DNA from: Curtobacterium sp. MCPF17_052
GTDB lineage: Bacteria > Actinomycetota > Actinomycetes > Actinomycetales > Microbacteriaceae
NCBI RefSeq assembly: GCF_003234085.1
Contig: NZ_QKSD01000005.1
Coordinates: forward strand, 1 to 64,000
Direction: 5' to 3'
Length of the DNA: 64,000 nt
The notes beneath the pieces are model-generated. The model was not told the origin of the DNA. It searched no databases and was given only the letters and a program-made list of their open reading frames with translations. Below, in pieces: positions 8,101 to 15,272 of this stretch (within the stretch, counting starts at the first letter, position 1; the number at the start of each line of letters is the position of its first letter). A program made the translations under genes and the position numbers.

Positions 8101-11100
8101 CCCGCTCGAGCACGGCGCTGCCGTGTGCGGGGGCCCCGACGAGCTCGGTGTGGAGGCCGACGCCGGAGTCGTTCGCCTGGACGTCGATCGTGACCGGCCG
8201 GTCCGCCGAGGTCGTCGCCCGGTCGTCCGCGGTCGTCGGGGTGACGACGAGGGTCATCGTGGCGGTCGCGGGCGTGCCGGCGATGTCGGTCACCGTGTAG
8301 GTGAACGAGTCGTCGCCGGAGAACCCGTCGACCGGCGTGTACTTGACGGCGCCGGTGGTGTCGTCGAGGACCAGGACGCCGTGGCCCGGTTCGGTGTGCC
8401 GGGTGATCGTCAGGTCGGTGCCGCGGTCGTTGCCGAGCACCCCGGTGGCGCGGGTCGTGCGGGTGAGGGTCTCCCCCGAACGGACGGTTCCGGAGTCGTC
8501 GGTCGCCACCGGGGCGACGGTGATCCGCACGGTGGCGCTGCTGGTGTTCCCGGCGGCGTCGGGCACCGTGTAGGTGAAGGAGTCGGTGCCCGAGGTGCCG
8601 TCGGCCGGCGTGATCGTGATCGAGCCGTCCTTGCCGAGCACGACGGTGGTGCGCGTGCCGTCGGTCACGGCGGTGACGGTCAGGCCGGTGCCCGCGTCGT
8701 TGCCGGTGAGGGTGCCGGAGGTGACGACGAGCGGGCTGCCGGCCGTCGTGGTGAGGCGGTCGTCCTGGGCCTCCGGCCGCACGGTGACGGTGACGGATCC
8801 GGTGGACGTGCGGCCCGAGCCGTCGGTCGCCGTGTAGGTGAAGCGGTCGGTGCCGGAGAACCCGTCAGCGGGCGTGTACGTGTACGAGCCGTCGGCGTGC
8901 AGGTCGAGCGTGCCGTTCGTCGGAGCACGGTCGACCTTCGCGGTCAGGTCCGAGCCCTTGTCGTTCGCGAGCACGCCGTCGGCCTTCGCGACCGTCAGGG
9001 TCGCGCCGGCGGTGGCGGTCGCGGTGTCGCGCACGGCCATCGGGCCGACGACGACCGTGATCGTCGCGGTGGTCGACTGCCCGGAGGCGTCGGTCACGGT
9101 GTACGTGACGGTGTCGGTCCCCGAGAACCCGGGCGCCGGCGTGTAGCTGATCGTGCCGTCCGTGTCGAGGGTCACGTCGCCGTGGGACGTGCCGACGGCC
9201 TTGGTGATCGCCAGACCGGTGCCGGAGTCGTTGCCGAGCAGGGTCGCGGCCGGCATCGACAGCGTCTTCGTGGCCTGCGCGGCCTGGCTGTCGTCCGTCG
9301 CGACGGGTGTCACGGTGACGGTGACGGTCACCGGGGCGGTGGTCCGGCCGCCGGCGTCGGTCACGGTGTAGGTGAAGGAGTCGGTCCCCGAAGTACCGGC
9401 GGCGGGCGTGTACTGGACCGTGCCGTCGGTGGCGACCGCGACGGTGCCGTGCGCGGGCTGGCCGACGACCGTGGTGGTCAGGCCGGTGCCGTGATCGTTC
9501 GCCTGCACGTCGACGACGACGGGGTGGTCGGCGGGCGTCGTCGCGGTGTCGGCCGTGGCGGCCGGGCGGACCGTGATGGTCATCGTGGCGGACGTCGTCG
9601 CACCGGACTGGTCGGACGCGGTGTAGCCGAAGCGGTCGGTGCCGGAGAAGCCCGCGGTCGGCGTGTACGTGTACGAGCCGGTCGAGGCGTCGAGCACCAG
9701 CGTGCCGTGGTCCGGCGTCGTGGAGTTCGTGATCGTCAGGGCGGTGCCGGCGTCGTTGCCCAGGACGCCCGTCGCCCGGGTGGTGGTGCTGACCGAGCTG
9801 CCGGCGTCGACCGTCGCGGTGTCGTCCGTGGCCTTCGGGGCGACGCGGACGGTGATCGTGACGGTGTCGGACTTCCCGTTGCCGTCGGTGATCGTCACGT
9901 CGAAGGCGTCCGGTCCGGAGTAGCCGGGTGCGGGAGTGTAGGTGGTGGTGCCGTCGGTGCCGACCGAGACGGTGCCGTGCCCCGGGGAGGTGTTGCCGGA
10001 GACGGTCAGGCCGGTGCCGAGGTCGTTGCCGAGCAGCCCGGGGGCGGCGACCGTCGTGGTCTGTCCGGCGGTGGCGGTGATGGTGTCGGCCTTCGCGGTC
10101 GGCAGGACCGTGATGCTGACCGTGCCGGTGATCGTCGCACCGGAGGCGTCCTCCGCCGTGTACGTGAAGGAGTCCGTGCCCGAGAAGTGGTCGTCGGGCG
10201 TGTAGGCGTAGGCCCCGTTGCCGGCGAGCGTCAGGGAGCCGTGGGCCGGCGTCGAATTGCCGGCGATCGTCAGGCCGGAGCCGTGGTCGTTACCGAGCAG
10301 GCCGCGGGCGGGGTCCGCGGTGACGGTGGCGCCGGCGTGCACGCTGAACGCGTCGTCGGTGGCGGTCGGGGTGACCGTGATCGTCACGGTGCTGGTCGAG
10401 GTCTGCCCGCTGCCGTCGGTCGCGGTGTAGTCGAACTGGTCGGTGCCCGAGGCTCCCGCCTTCGGCACGTACGAGAAGCCACCGTCCGTGCCGGTCATCG
10501 TCAGGGTGCCGTTGGTCGGGTCGGTGTGCTTCGTGACCGTCAGCCCGGTGCCCCTGTCGTTCGCGAGCACGCCGGCGGCTGCGGGGACCGTGAGGGTGGT
10601 GTCGACCGGCGTCGAGTAGGTGTCGGACGTGGTCGAGCTGTGCACGAGCTTGAGCGTGTTCGCGAACGTGACGACGACGTCGGTGCCGTCGCTGCCCACG
10701 GCCTGCGGGAACGTGAACGCGGCGGTCTGGCCGGACCCGGATGCGACGGCGGTGCCGCTGTTGACGTCGACGGCCTTCCACGTGGTCGTGTAGTTCGCCA
10801 GGTCGGTGGTGCCGACGGCGGTCTGCGTGACCGTGTACTTCTTGCCCGGCGTCGTGAGGATCGCGCCGGCCTTCTGGTCCTGCAGACCGGTGGCGCTGCC
10901 CGTGGTGCTGGCACTGGTGCCCTTGCTCGTCGCGGTGATGCCGTCGCCGGTGATCGCGAGCCCGAACTGGTCGGTCGCCCTCCACCGCTGGTCGACGCTC
11001 GCGCGGCCGGTGACCGTGTCGGCGTAGTTGCAGGTCGCCAGGTCGCTGGCGCTGTAGTTGCCGACGACCGGGAAGCTCCGGACCTGGGCGCCCGAGGTCG

Positions 11101-11917
11101 GGTCGAGCTGCATGAGCGTCGTGGTCGTGGTGGTGTTCGGCGCGGTGCCGGTCGTGATCGAGTTCGAGACGTAGAGGTAGCCGTCGGACGAGAACGCGAT
11201 ACCAGGGCTGTTCGTGCCGGTGGGCAGCGTGGCGATCTCCGTGGTGGTCAATGCGGTCGCGCCCGCGGTGGTGGGGACGGTCTCGGTGTCGACGCGGTAG
11301 ACCTTGTCGGCCGCGACGACGAAGAACAGGCCGCGGGAGCTGAACGCGAAGTCGCCGTTGCCCGCCTTGAGGTTCGGGATCGTCCCGACCTGGCCGATCG
11401 CCTTCTTCGTTGCCGGGTCGTACGCCATCAGCGCGCCGGTGCTGTCGCCGTAGTAGTAGAAACCGGTGACCGGGTTGACCGCACCACGGAGGACCGGGCG
11501 GGGCTTGTCGGTGGCGATGTCCCCCGAGACGGCCTTCGTCGCCGGGTCGTAGGTCCGGAGCGTGGCGTACGTGCCGTTCGCCGCAGCGAACATCGACGTG
11601 CCCTCGCGCGAGATCCCGAGGCCGTTGTTCGCCTGCTCGCCGAGCTCGGCCACCGGCACGGTCGTCCCGGCGCTGGTCCCCTTGGCAAGGTCGATCGCGA
11701 TGACCGACCCGGCCCTGTTCGTCGCGTACAGCGTGTTCTGGTCGCAGACGAAGTGGCTGTCCTGCGTCGCCTGCACCGCGGCGGAGGCAGGGGCGGCCGA
11801 GACGACGGCGGCCGCGCTCAGACCGGCACCCACGAGCAGCGCAGCGCCCAGCATCGCGAGGGGGCGGAGGCCGAACGTGCGGCGGGGCACGGCAGAGCCG
11901 TGGGAAGCAGGCAGCAT
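5108..11917 (-). CDS. giant LAFTG-anchored surface protein with tandem cadherin-like repeats
   Basis: This 2,269-residue protein has a signal peptide ending near AAPASAA. A region of about 390 residues follows whose blocks (e.g. LYATNRAGSVIAIDLAKG) look like a beta-propeller. From about residue 445 to 2210 there are some 20 tandem repeats of about 88 residues. Each carries a (V/L)LxNDxGTGL opening, a TYTPAxGFSGTD middle and a YTVTDxSGxT end, as in bacterial cadherin/Ig-like (VCBS or Cadherin_5-type) adhesins. The C-terminus has LAFTG (2220-2224), a hydrophobic helix and a basic tail, which is a class E sortase signal. Repeats 4-8, 9-13 and 14-18 form a five-domain super-repeat of about 443 residues. 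Family knowledge suggests an adhesin or wall-spanning stalk. The ATG is preceded by GAAAG. Confidence 0.85.
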   Translation of the reverse strand: MLPASHGSAVPRRTFGLRPLAMLGAALLVGAGLSAAAVVSAAPASAAVQATQDSHFVCDQNTLYATNRAGSVIAIDLAKGTSAGTTVPVAELGEQANNGLGISREGTSMFAAANGTYATLRTYDPATKAVSGDIATDKPRPVLRGAVNPVTGFYYYGDSTGALMAYDPATKKAIGQVGTIPNLKAGNGDFAFSSRGLFFVVAADKVYRVDTETVPTTAGATALTTTEIATLPTGTNSPGIAFSSDGYLYVSNSITTGTAPNTTTTTTLMQLDPTSGAQVRSFPVVGNYSASDLATCNYADTVTGRASVDQRWRATDQFGLAITGDGITATSKGTSASTTGSATGLQDQKAGAILTTPGKKYTVTQTAVGTTDLANYTTTWKAVDVNSGTAVASGSGQTAAFTFPQAVGSDGTDVVVTFANTLKLVHSSTTSDTYSTPVDTTLTVPAAAGVLANDRGTGLTVTKHTDPTNGTLTMTGTDGGFSYVPKAGASGTDQFDYTATDGSGQTSTSTVTITVTPTATDDAFSVHAGATVTADPARGLLGNDHGSGLTIAGNSTPAHGSLTLAGNGAYAYTPDDHFSGTDSFTYTAEDASGATITGTVSITVLPTAKADTITATAGQTTTVAAPGLLGNDLGTGLTVSGNTSPGHGTVSVGTDGTTTYTPAPGYSGPDAFDVTITDGNGKSDTVTITVRVAPKATDDTATVDAGSSVSTTTRATGVLGNDAGTALTITNSTTPDHGTLVLDASTGSYTYTPTAGFSGTDRFGYTASDQSGATTSATMTITVRPAATADTATTPADHPVVVDVQANDHGTGLTTTVVGQPAHGTVAVATDGTVQYTPAAGTSGTDSFTYTVTDAGGRTTAPVTVTVTVTPVATDDSQAAQATKTLSMPAATLLGNDSGTGLAITKAVGTSHGDVTLDTDGTISYTPAPGFSGTDTVTYTVTDASGQSTTATITVVVGPMAVRDTATATAGATLTVAKADGVLANDKGSDLTAKVDRAPTNGTLDLHADGSYTYTPADGFSGTDRFTYTATDGSGRTSTGSVTVTVRPEAQDDRLTTTAGSPLVVTSGTLTGNDAGTGLTVTAVTDGTRTTVVLGKDGSITITPADGTSGTDSFTYTVPDAAGNTSSATVRITVAPVATDDSGTVRSGETLTRTTRATGVLGNDRGTDLTITRHTEPGHGVLVLDDTTGAVKYTPVDGFSGDDSFTYTVTDIAGTPATATMTLVVTPTTADDRATTSADRPVTIDVQANDSGVGLHTELVGAPAHGSAVLERDGRVTYTPAAGTSGTDTSTYRVTDASGRPSGLSTVTVTVLPVAMADTVGTAAGRPVSIPAATLLGNDSGTGLTVTKAGGADHGDVVLGSDGTIRYTPQPGFSGTDTVTYTVTDASGQSATATVIVVVGPMAMPDSATATAGSTRTVSKADGVLANDRGTGLTATVDRAPAQGTLDLHADGSYTYTPADGFSGTDRFTYTVTDGSGKKATGTVTVTVRPAAGDDTRTTSAGQPVTATSAALTANDSGTGLHVTDVTDGAHGTATVDADGTVTYVPAAGWSGTDTVTVTVTDSIGNTATSTLTITVDPVLTAPDASATADGQLVVPAGQGVLTGATGTDLEVTGHGAPDHGTVEVGGDGSYTYTPAPGYSGPDGFDVTVTDGSGGTTTGTVTITVAPKSVDDTATTTADAPVAVVVIANDSGTSLRVSGVGTAAHGTVSVTGGGTVTYVPAAGYSGTDTFRYTVVDPTGGTASASVTVTVTPTATGDVLRTAGGTPLVIAGTALTGNDSGTGLTVTGHGDARHGTVTVGTDGGLVYTPATGFSGTDRFTYTVTDASGRTTTATVTVLVGAVAVDDWSTTKTNGVVRMARAHGVLADDSGTGLWASVDVHPQHGTLRLAKDGAYVYSPSANWSGRDWFTYTAHDAEENTAVALVAIDVTPTATADTARTTAGAAVTVRGPGVLGNDRGTAMTVVSVGNAAHGTATIAADGTFVYTPAAGFSGTDTVPYTARDASGQTVDTTVTVTVGITATDDSGRTIAGTALAVDARHGLLRNDSGTGLTTSLARKAAHGTVRVQADGSYVYTPAAGFTGRDTFVYTATDASGQSTRATATITVVAKAVATDDRGTGRTGRTVTVEPLDNDSPTGGATFDTDTLHLVDPDTGHMTDRVAVRGAGTWHVEDGVVTFTPARGFHGTQAIDYTVQDSAGQVVIATITVTYPVGIAAVAHVAQLAFTGSTGLAGLGLGALALLLAGAALLLRRRMVAQGPAGAAGPVGPRRRR

Positions 11918-12027
11918 CAGTCACTTTCGGGTCGAGACAGCGAACCTGGCGCGCTCGAGGGACCCGAGGGAATCGGAGAACGACCGTCCGCGCCGAGCCT
12001 GATCCTGACAGCCTTGTCCGCATTGAT

Positions 12028-12098
12028 GGGGACACGAAGCGTCCCCAATAGGGGGGACCAACCTGGACGAACGGGGTACAGACCCCCAGACTGGGGTC
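12028..12098 (-). promoter_or_regulatory. cluster of GGGGAC/GTCCCC and GACCCC inverted repeats upstream of the giant gene
   Basis: The 343 bases between the giant gene and the next gene hold no convincing coding frame. They do hold dyads: GGGGAC (12028), GTCCCC (12041) and GGGGAC (12053) spaced 12-13 bases apart, then a GGGGTAC (12074-12080), then GACCCCC-AGACT-GGGGTC (12081-12098). The GGGGTAC lies about 157 bases from the start codon, nearly the distance (155) of the same motif before the two orphan paralogues. A regulatory role is inferred only. Confidence 0.35.
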
Positions 12099-12117
12099 GC
12101 CCTGGCCCAACGTCAAA

Positions 12118-12141
12118 GCCCCGCCGGTGTTCCGGCGGGGC
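12118..12141 (-). terminator. intrinsic terminator of the first orphan paralogue
   Basis: A perfect 10-bp stem (GCCCCGCCGG / CCGGCGGGGC) with a 4-base loop is followed on the minus strand by TTTGACGTT. It lies 119 bases beyond the stop of the leftward gene ending at 12261. Confidence 0.75.
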
Positions 12142-12224
12142 CTCGGTCATGCTGTTCCGGAGGTCATGCTCCGGGTGGTGCTTCGCTGCTGCGCTCGATA
12201 CCTCGTGGTCGGGTGATCGTGACC

Positions 12225-12262
12225 AGTTGCGTCAGTGCCGGTCAGTTGCGTCAGTGCCGGTC
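12225..12262 (+). repeat. two-copy 19-bp tandem repeat
   Basis: The unit AGTTGCGTCAGTGCCGGTC occurs twice head to tail. The second copy runs into the stop codon of the orphan gene that ends at 12261, so the array touches the 3' end of that gene. Confidence 0.75.
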
Positions 12263-12584
12263 AGTCGACCGGTCGGATGACGGACGGGAGCACGATGTGC
12301 AGGCGCTCTGCGAGACGCGACTGTGCGTCCTCCAGCGAGCGGAAGTCCCCGACGTACTGGCCGAACGTGTCGGACACGAAGTAGTGCCCGTCGCGCTTGT
12401 CGACCGTGCCACCGAAGTAGCCGCCGTAGTTGGCGGACCAGAGGCCGGGTTCGACCTCGGACCACGAGAGGGAGGCGCGGGAAGGAGTGTGGGCCACCTG
12501 GGCCTCGAGGACGGCGATCGTGTTCACCGTGTCGGTGTCCAGCGTCACCTCGACCTGGTGCACGTCGTGGCTGATGATCGTCAT
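12261..12584 (-). CDS. orphan small protein, paralogue A
   Basis: This 107-residue soluble protein of unknown function has no signal peptide, membrane helix or cysteine. Its core NYGGYFGGTVDKRD is followed by SDTFG, a SLEDAQ helix and the ending LPSVIRPVD. The gene at 54782-55114 encodes a clear paralogue: both share the LDTxTVxxxAVLEA segment, the NYGGYFGG(T/S)VDKRD core and the LPSVIRP end. No catalytic motif is visible; conserved Gly, Tyr and Trp suggest a small alpha/beta binding fold. The start is the ATG at 12584, with GAAGGAG just upstream. About 150 bases upstream are conserved between the two loci. Function unknown. Confidence 0.75.
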   Translation of the reverse strand: MTIISHDVHQVEVTLDTDTVNTIAVLEAQVAHTPSRASLSWSEVEPGLWSANYGGYFGGTVDKRDGHYFVSDTFGQYVGDFRSLEDAQSRLAERLHIVLPSVIRPVD

Positions 12585-12605
12585 GGCCCTGCTCCTTCAC
12601 GTTCT

Positions 12606-12764
12606 GGGGTACATCTGCTTGCGGGTCAACGCTACGGGTGCCCGCCGCCGCCCACCAGCGAGCCCCGTTGATTCACGGGTTCTCCGGATCCGCTCCGGTA
12701 TCGAAGCCCGGAAAACCGGGACAAGACGTCACGTTTCCGGGGTACAGGGGACAAACCGGGGTAC
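12606..12764 (-). promoter_or_regulatory. conserved upstream region of paralogue A
   Basis: Reading toward the gene, elements shared with the 55.1-55.3 kb region in the same order and spacing are: paired GGGGTAC (12758 and 12739, given on the plus strand), an inverted repeat CCCGT/ACGGG within plus-strand GATTCACGGGTTC (12670-12682), a minus-strand GTAGCGTT box (12635-12628) matching an actinobacterial -10, and a last GGGGTAC (12606-12612) in the presumed leader. The order suggests an activator-dependent promoter with a leader of about 36 bases. Confidence 0.6.
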
Positions 12765-12798
12765 TCGCAATCTGGACCGGGTGCACAGAAGGCGGGAC

Positions 12799-12848
12799 GG
12801 GCCTCCAGTCCGGCGGTCAGCCCCGCGACGGATCCGGCCTGGAGGCCC
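12799..12848. repeat. GGGCCTCCAG hairpin (recurrent family)
   Basis: A 10-bp perfect inverted repeat (12799-12808 and 12839-12848) continues imperfectly inward around a loop of about 20 bases. It lies only 20 bases before the VanZ-like start codon and just before its TAGCGT box, so it does not terminate an adjacent same-strand gene. It shares the GGCCTCC/GGAGGCC core with other hairpins in this window. Confidence 0.55.
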
Positions 12849-12868
12849 GCCCCGGTAGCGTCGCTCCC

Positions 12869-13411
12869 GTGACCCCCGACCGACCCGAGCCCGACGTGCG
12901 CGACGTGACGTCGGCTGCGGTCCGGCGGATGGTCGCCTCCGGACGTGCGCTCCGCCGACGTGGCGGCACGAGCGCCCACGCGACCGGCCGCAGTCGCCGG
13001 ATCGCCGGGGCGCTGGCCGTCGCGTACGCGGTGGCGGTGGTCCTCATCGGCTTCTGGGGCACGCCCGTCGACGCGAAGGCGCAGCCCTGGATCGACCGCC
13101 TGATCGGTGCCGCGCACCGGCACGGAGCGCCGAGCTGGTTCGGCTACCCGATGATCGAGTCGCTGGCGAACGTGGCGTTCTTCGTACCGCTGGGGTTGCT
13201 CGTGGTCCTGCTCGCCGGCGCCCGGTGGTGGTGGGCCGGCGCCGGGGCGGGCCTGCTGGTCAGCGCCACGATCGAGACCGGGCAGGCACTGTTCCTGCCG
13301 GCGCGGTTCGCGACCATCGACGACATCGTCGCCAACACGATGGGAGCGGTCCTCGGAGCGGTGCTCGGGGTCGTGCTGCTCGCGGCGGCGGCTCGGCAGC
13401 GACGAGGCTGA
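12869..13411 (+). CDS. VanZ-like family membrane protein
   Basis: This protein of about 180 residues begins with a basic cytoplasmic segment followed by four hydrophobic helices. The region LANVAFFVPLGLLVVLL, then ETGQALFLPARFATIDDI and VANTMGAVLGAVLG, is the VanZ-like signature: a conserved Glu/Gln pair and a Asp-Asp before the last helix. VanZ relatives modulate glycopeptide or lipopeptide susceptibility and other envelope traits, but most are uncharacterised. The GTG at 12869 is chosen because a TAGCGT box lies 7 bases upstream, indicating leaderless expression; a longer in-frame start at 12638 would run through the upstream regulatory region. Confidence 0.8.
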   Translation: MTPDRPEPDVRDVTSAAVRRMVASGRALRRRGGTSAHATGRSRRIAGALAVAYAVAVVLIGFWGTPVDAKAQPWIDRLIGAAHRHGAPSWFGYPMIESLANVAFFVPLGLLVVLLAGARWWWAGAGAGLLVSATIETGQALFLPARFATIDDIVANTMGAVLGAVLGVVLLAAAARQRRG

Positions 13412-13492
13412 CGCGCTCTCAGCGGCCCGTGCGTCCTCGCCTGCCCGCCGTGGTGCGACGAGCGCCAAGGTGCACACGCCTACGGTCGGAGC

Positions 13493-14653
13493 ATGGCCTC
13501 GACCAGCACCACGATGGAACAGCACATCGCCGTCTTCGGAGGCAGTGGCAGCGGGAAGACCGTCCTGCTCTCGTCGTTCTACGGCGCCGCCCAGGAGCCG
13601 AAGGTCCGGCGGGCGAACCGGTACGCCGTGACCGCGGAGGACCGTGCGCAGGGCCGGACCCTGCACCGCAACTACCTCGGCATGCGCGACAGCTCCACGG
13701 TCCCGAGCGCCAACCGGTTCAGCGCCTCCGCGTACCGGTTCGTCATCGAGCCGTCCGCCGACGACCTGCCGAAGGGCCGGTCGAAGCAGAAGGCGGCGAA
13801 GCCACTGGGCATCGTGTGGCACGACTACCCGGGCGAGTGGTTCGAGGAGGACCCGAGCTCGGCGGACGAAGAGGCCCGCCGGATCGAGACCTTCCGGTCC
13901 CTCCTCAGCGCGGACGTCGCCGTCGTCCTCGTCGACGGACAGCTGCTGGCCGAGAACGCCGGAGAGGAGGAGCGCTACCTGAAGGCCCTGCTCACCGACT
14001 TCCACACGGGCCTCTACGCTCTGCGCGACGACGTCCTCGAGGACGGCAAGCGCCTGACCCGCTTCCCACGCATCTGGACGCTCGCACTGTCGAAGGCCGA
14101 TCTGCTGCCTGACCTGGACGTCGAGGAGTTCCGCGAGCTCGTGATCGGCAAGGCCGGCGGCGAGCTCGACGAGCTGCGGAGCGTGCTGCAGAGCTTCGTC
14201 GAGGACCCCGACGCGCTCGACGTCGGCGAGGACTTCCTGCTGCTGTCGTCCGCCAAGTTCGAGCCCGGGAAGATCGACGTCACCACCCGCACGGGTGTCG
14301 ACCTGCTGCTGCCGATGACCGCGATGCTGCCCTTCGAACGCTTCGCGAAGTGGGCCTCCACCCGGCAACGCGGTGCCCAGGTCGCCGAACAGCTGCTGAA
14401 GTTCGTGGGACCGGTCGTCGGGTTCCTCGGCACGTCCAAGCTCGTGAAGTCGAACCTGGTCGGCGCCGCCGTCAGCATGATCGGCGGCGGACTCGGCTCG
14501 AGGGCCGTCAGCTTCGCCGCCAAGAAGGTCGCGAAGGTGAAGGACCAGGCCGAAGCCGAACGGGAGTTCACCACCCGGGTGCTCGCACGCTTCGCCGAGG
14601 ACCTGGACCGCGGGGTGGACGACCGTGTCCTGCGCCGAGGAGACGACGCATGA
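13493..14653 (+). CDS. TRAFAC-type P-loop GTPase with hydrophobic C-terminal helices
   Basis: This 386-residue nucleotide-binding protein has a Walker A GGSGSGKT (residues 16-23), a switch II/Walker B-like HDYPGE (110-115, DxxG type), SKAD (200-203) at the guanine-specificity position (normally NKxD) and LSSAKF (251-256) at the SAK position. Together these indicate a GTPase rather than an ATPase. Residues 300-345 hold two amphipathic or hydrophobic stretches rich in Gly and Val, followed by a charged tail, suggesting membrane or partner contact. A TACGGT box is 6 bases before the ATG. The stop overlaps the start of the next gene by 4 bases, so the two are co-translated. It resembles GTPases of predicted conflict or signalling operons, but no function is established. 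Confidence 0.75.
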   Translation: MASTSTTMEQHIAVFGGSGSGKTVLLSSFYGAAQEPKVRRANRYAVTAEDRAQGRTLHRNYLGMRDSSTVPSANRFSASAYRFVIEPSADDLPKGRSKQKAAKPLGIVWHDYPGEWFEEDPSSADEEARRIETFRSLLSADVAVVLVDGQLLAENAGEEERYLKALLTDFHTGLYALRDDVLEDGKRLTRFPRIWTLALSKADLLPDLDVEEFRELVIGKAGGELDELRSVLQSFVEDPDALDVGEDFLLLSSAKFEPGKIDVTTRTGVDLLLPMTAMLPFERFAKWASTRQRGAQVAEQLLKFVGPVVGFLGTSKLVKSNLVGAAVSMIGGGLGSRAVSFAAKKVAKVKDQAEAEREFTTRVLARFAEDLDRGVDDRVLRRGDDA

Positions 14654-15003
14654 ACTTCATCTGGGCCACCCGCGGCCGCACGTGGGGCTTCCGCTTCCTG
14701 TCGACCGAGCAGCCCGGCCAGGACCCACTGGCCCGCTACGAGGAGGCGTTCGCCGGCGTCCGCGACGTGCCGGCCACGATCCGGCGGCGGACCGGGATGC
14801 TCGCCGTGCGGTTCCCCGACCCCGAAGGCCGGCAGGACCGCTCCGGTCGGCCGATCCCCCACGAGTTCGTGCTGACCCCGCCGCTCAGCGACACGGTGCG
14901 CTCGGTCGAGGACGCGGTCGCGCAGGTGTGGCCTCTGGTGCGGGAGCGGTACGCGGAGGTGTGGGAGCTGCCGAAGGCGCCGGGCTCTGTGTCCGACATG
15001 TGA
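14650..15003 (+). CDS. small partner protein of the GTPase (hypothetical)
   Basis: This 117-residue protein starts MNFIWATRGRTWGFRFL. It is rich in aromatic and Arg residues at the N-terminus and acidic at the C-terminus, with no signal peptide or membrane helix. Its ATG overlaps the GTPase stop as ATGA, a sign of translational coupling and probable functional partnership. No family is recognised. By analogy with other coupled small proteins it could be a regulator, adaptor or effector of the GTPase; that is inference. A helix-rich end (SVEDAVAQVWPLVRERYAEV) could mediate binding. Confidence 0.7.
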   Translation: MNFIWATRGRTWGFRFLSTEQPGQDPLARYEEAFAGVRDVPATIRRRTGMLAVRFPDPEGRQDRSGRPIPHEFVLTPPLSDTVRSVEDAVAQVWPLVRERYAEVWELPKAPGSVSDM

Positions 15004-15087
15004 CGATCAGCCGACAAGTTCATGGGGTTCGGCGTCCGGGGCTCCCGATCGCTCTGAAGCGCCACCTAGCGGTCGTACGGTCAGCAG

Positions 15088-15201
15088 GTGAACCCGAATC
15101 GCAGACAGTACCGTCGTCCCTCCGCCTTCCCGTGGTGGCTGTGGGTGGTCGCCCCGCTCGCCGTCGTCGGCGTCGTCGCCGTCCTCCTGGTCGTGACCTG
15201 A
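15088..15201 (+). CDS. 37-residue single-pass membrane peptide
   Basis: A GTG-started frame encodes a basic, polar N-terminus (VNPNRRQYRRPSAFPWW) followed by one strongly hydrophobic helix of about 18 residues ending LLVVT. This is the layout of small actinobacterial membrane peptides. A TACGGT box 6 bases before the GTG supports a leaderless gene, and a strong terminator follows 19 bases after the stop. Function unknown. Confidence 0.55.
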   Translation: MNPNRRQYRRPSAFPWWLWVVAPLAVVGVVAVLLVVT

Positions 15202-15220
15202 CACGCGGCCCTACGGATGA

Positions 15221-15256
15221 CGAAACCCCCGGAGCCTCTCGGCCCCGGGGGTTTCG
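15221..15256. terminator. bidirectional intrinsic terminator
   Basis: Twelve-base arms CGAAACCCCCGG / CCGGGGGTTTCG enclose a 12-base loop and are A/T-flanked on both sides. It lies between the rightward small peptide gene and the leftward LAFTG protein gene and can serve both. Confidence 0.8.
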
Positions 15257-15272
15257 TTCAGTGAGCTGAAGC

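Noticed and set aside
6803..12280. 1,825-codon open frame on the plus strand opposite the giant gene
   Set aside because: It is Gly/Arg/Val/Asp-rich, lacks domains and is the complement of the repetitive LAFTG gene; high G+C keeps the opposite frame open.
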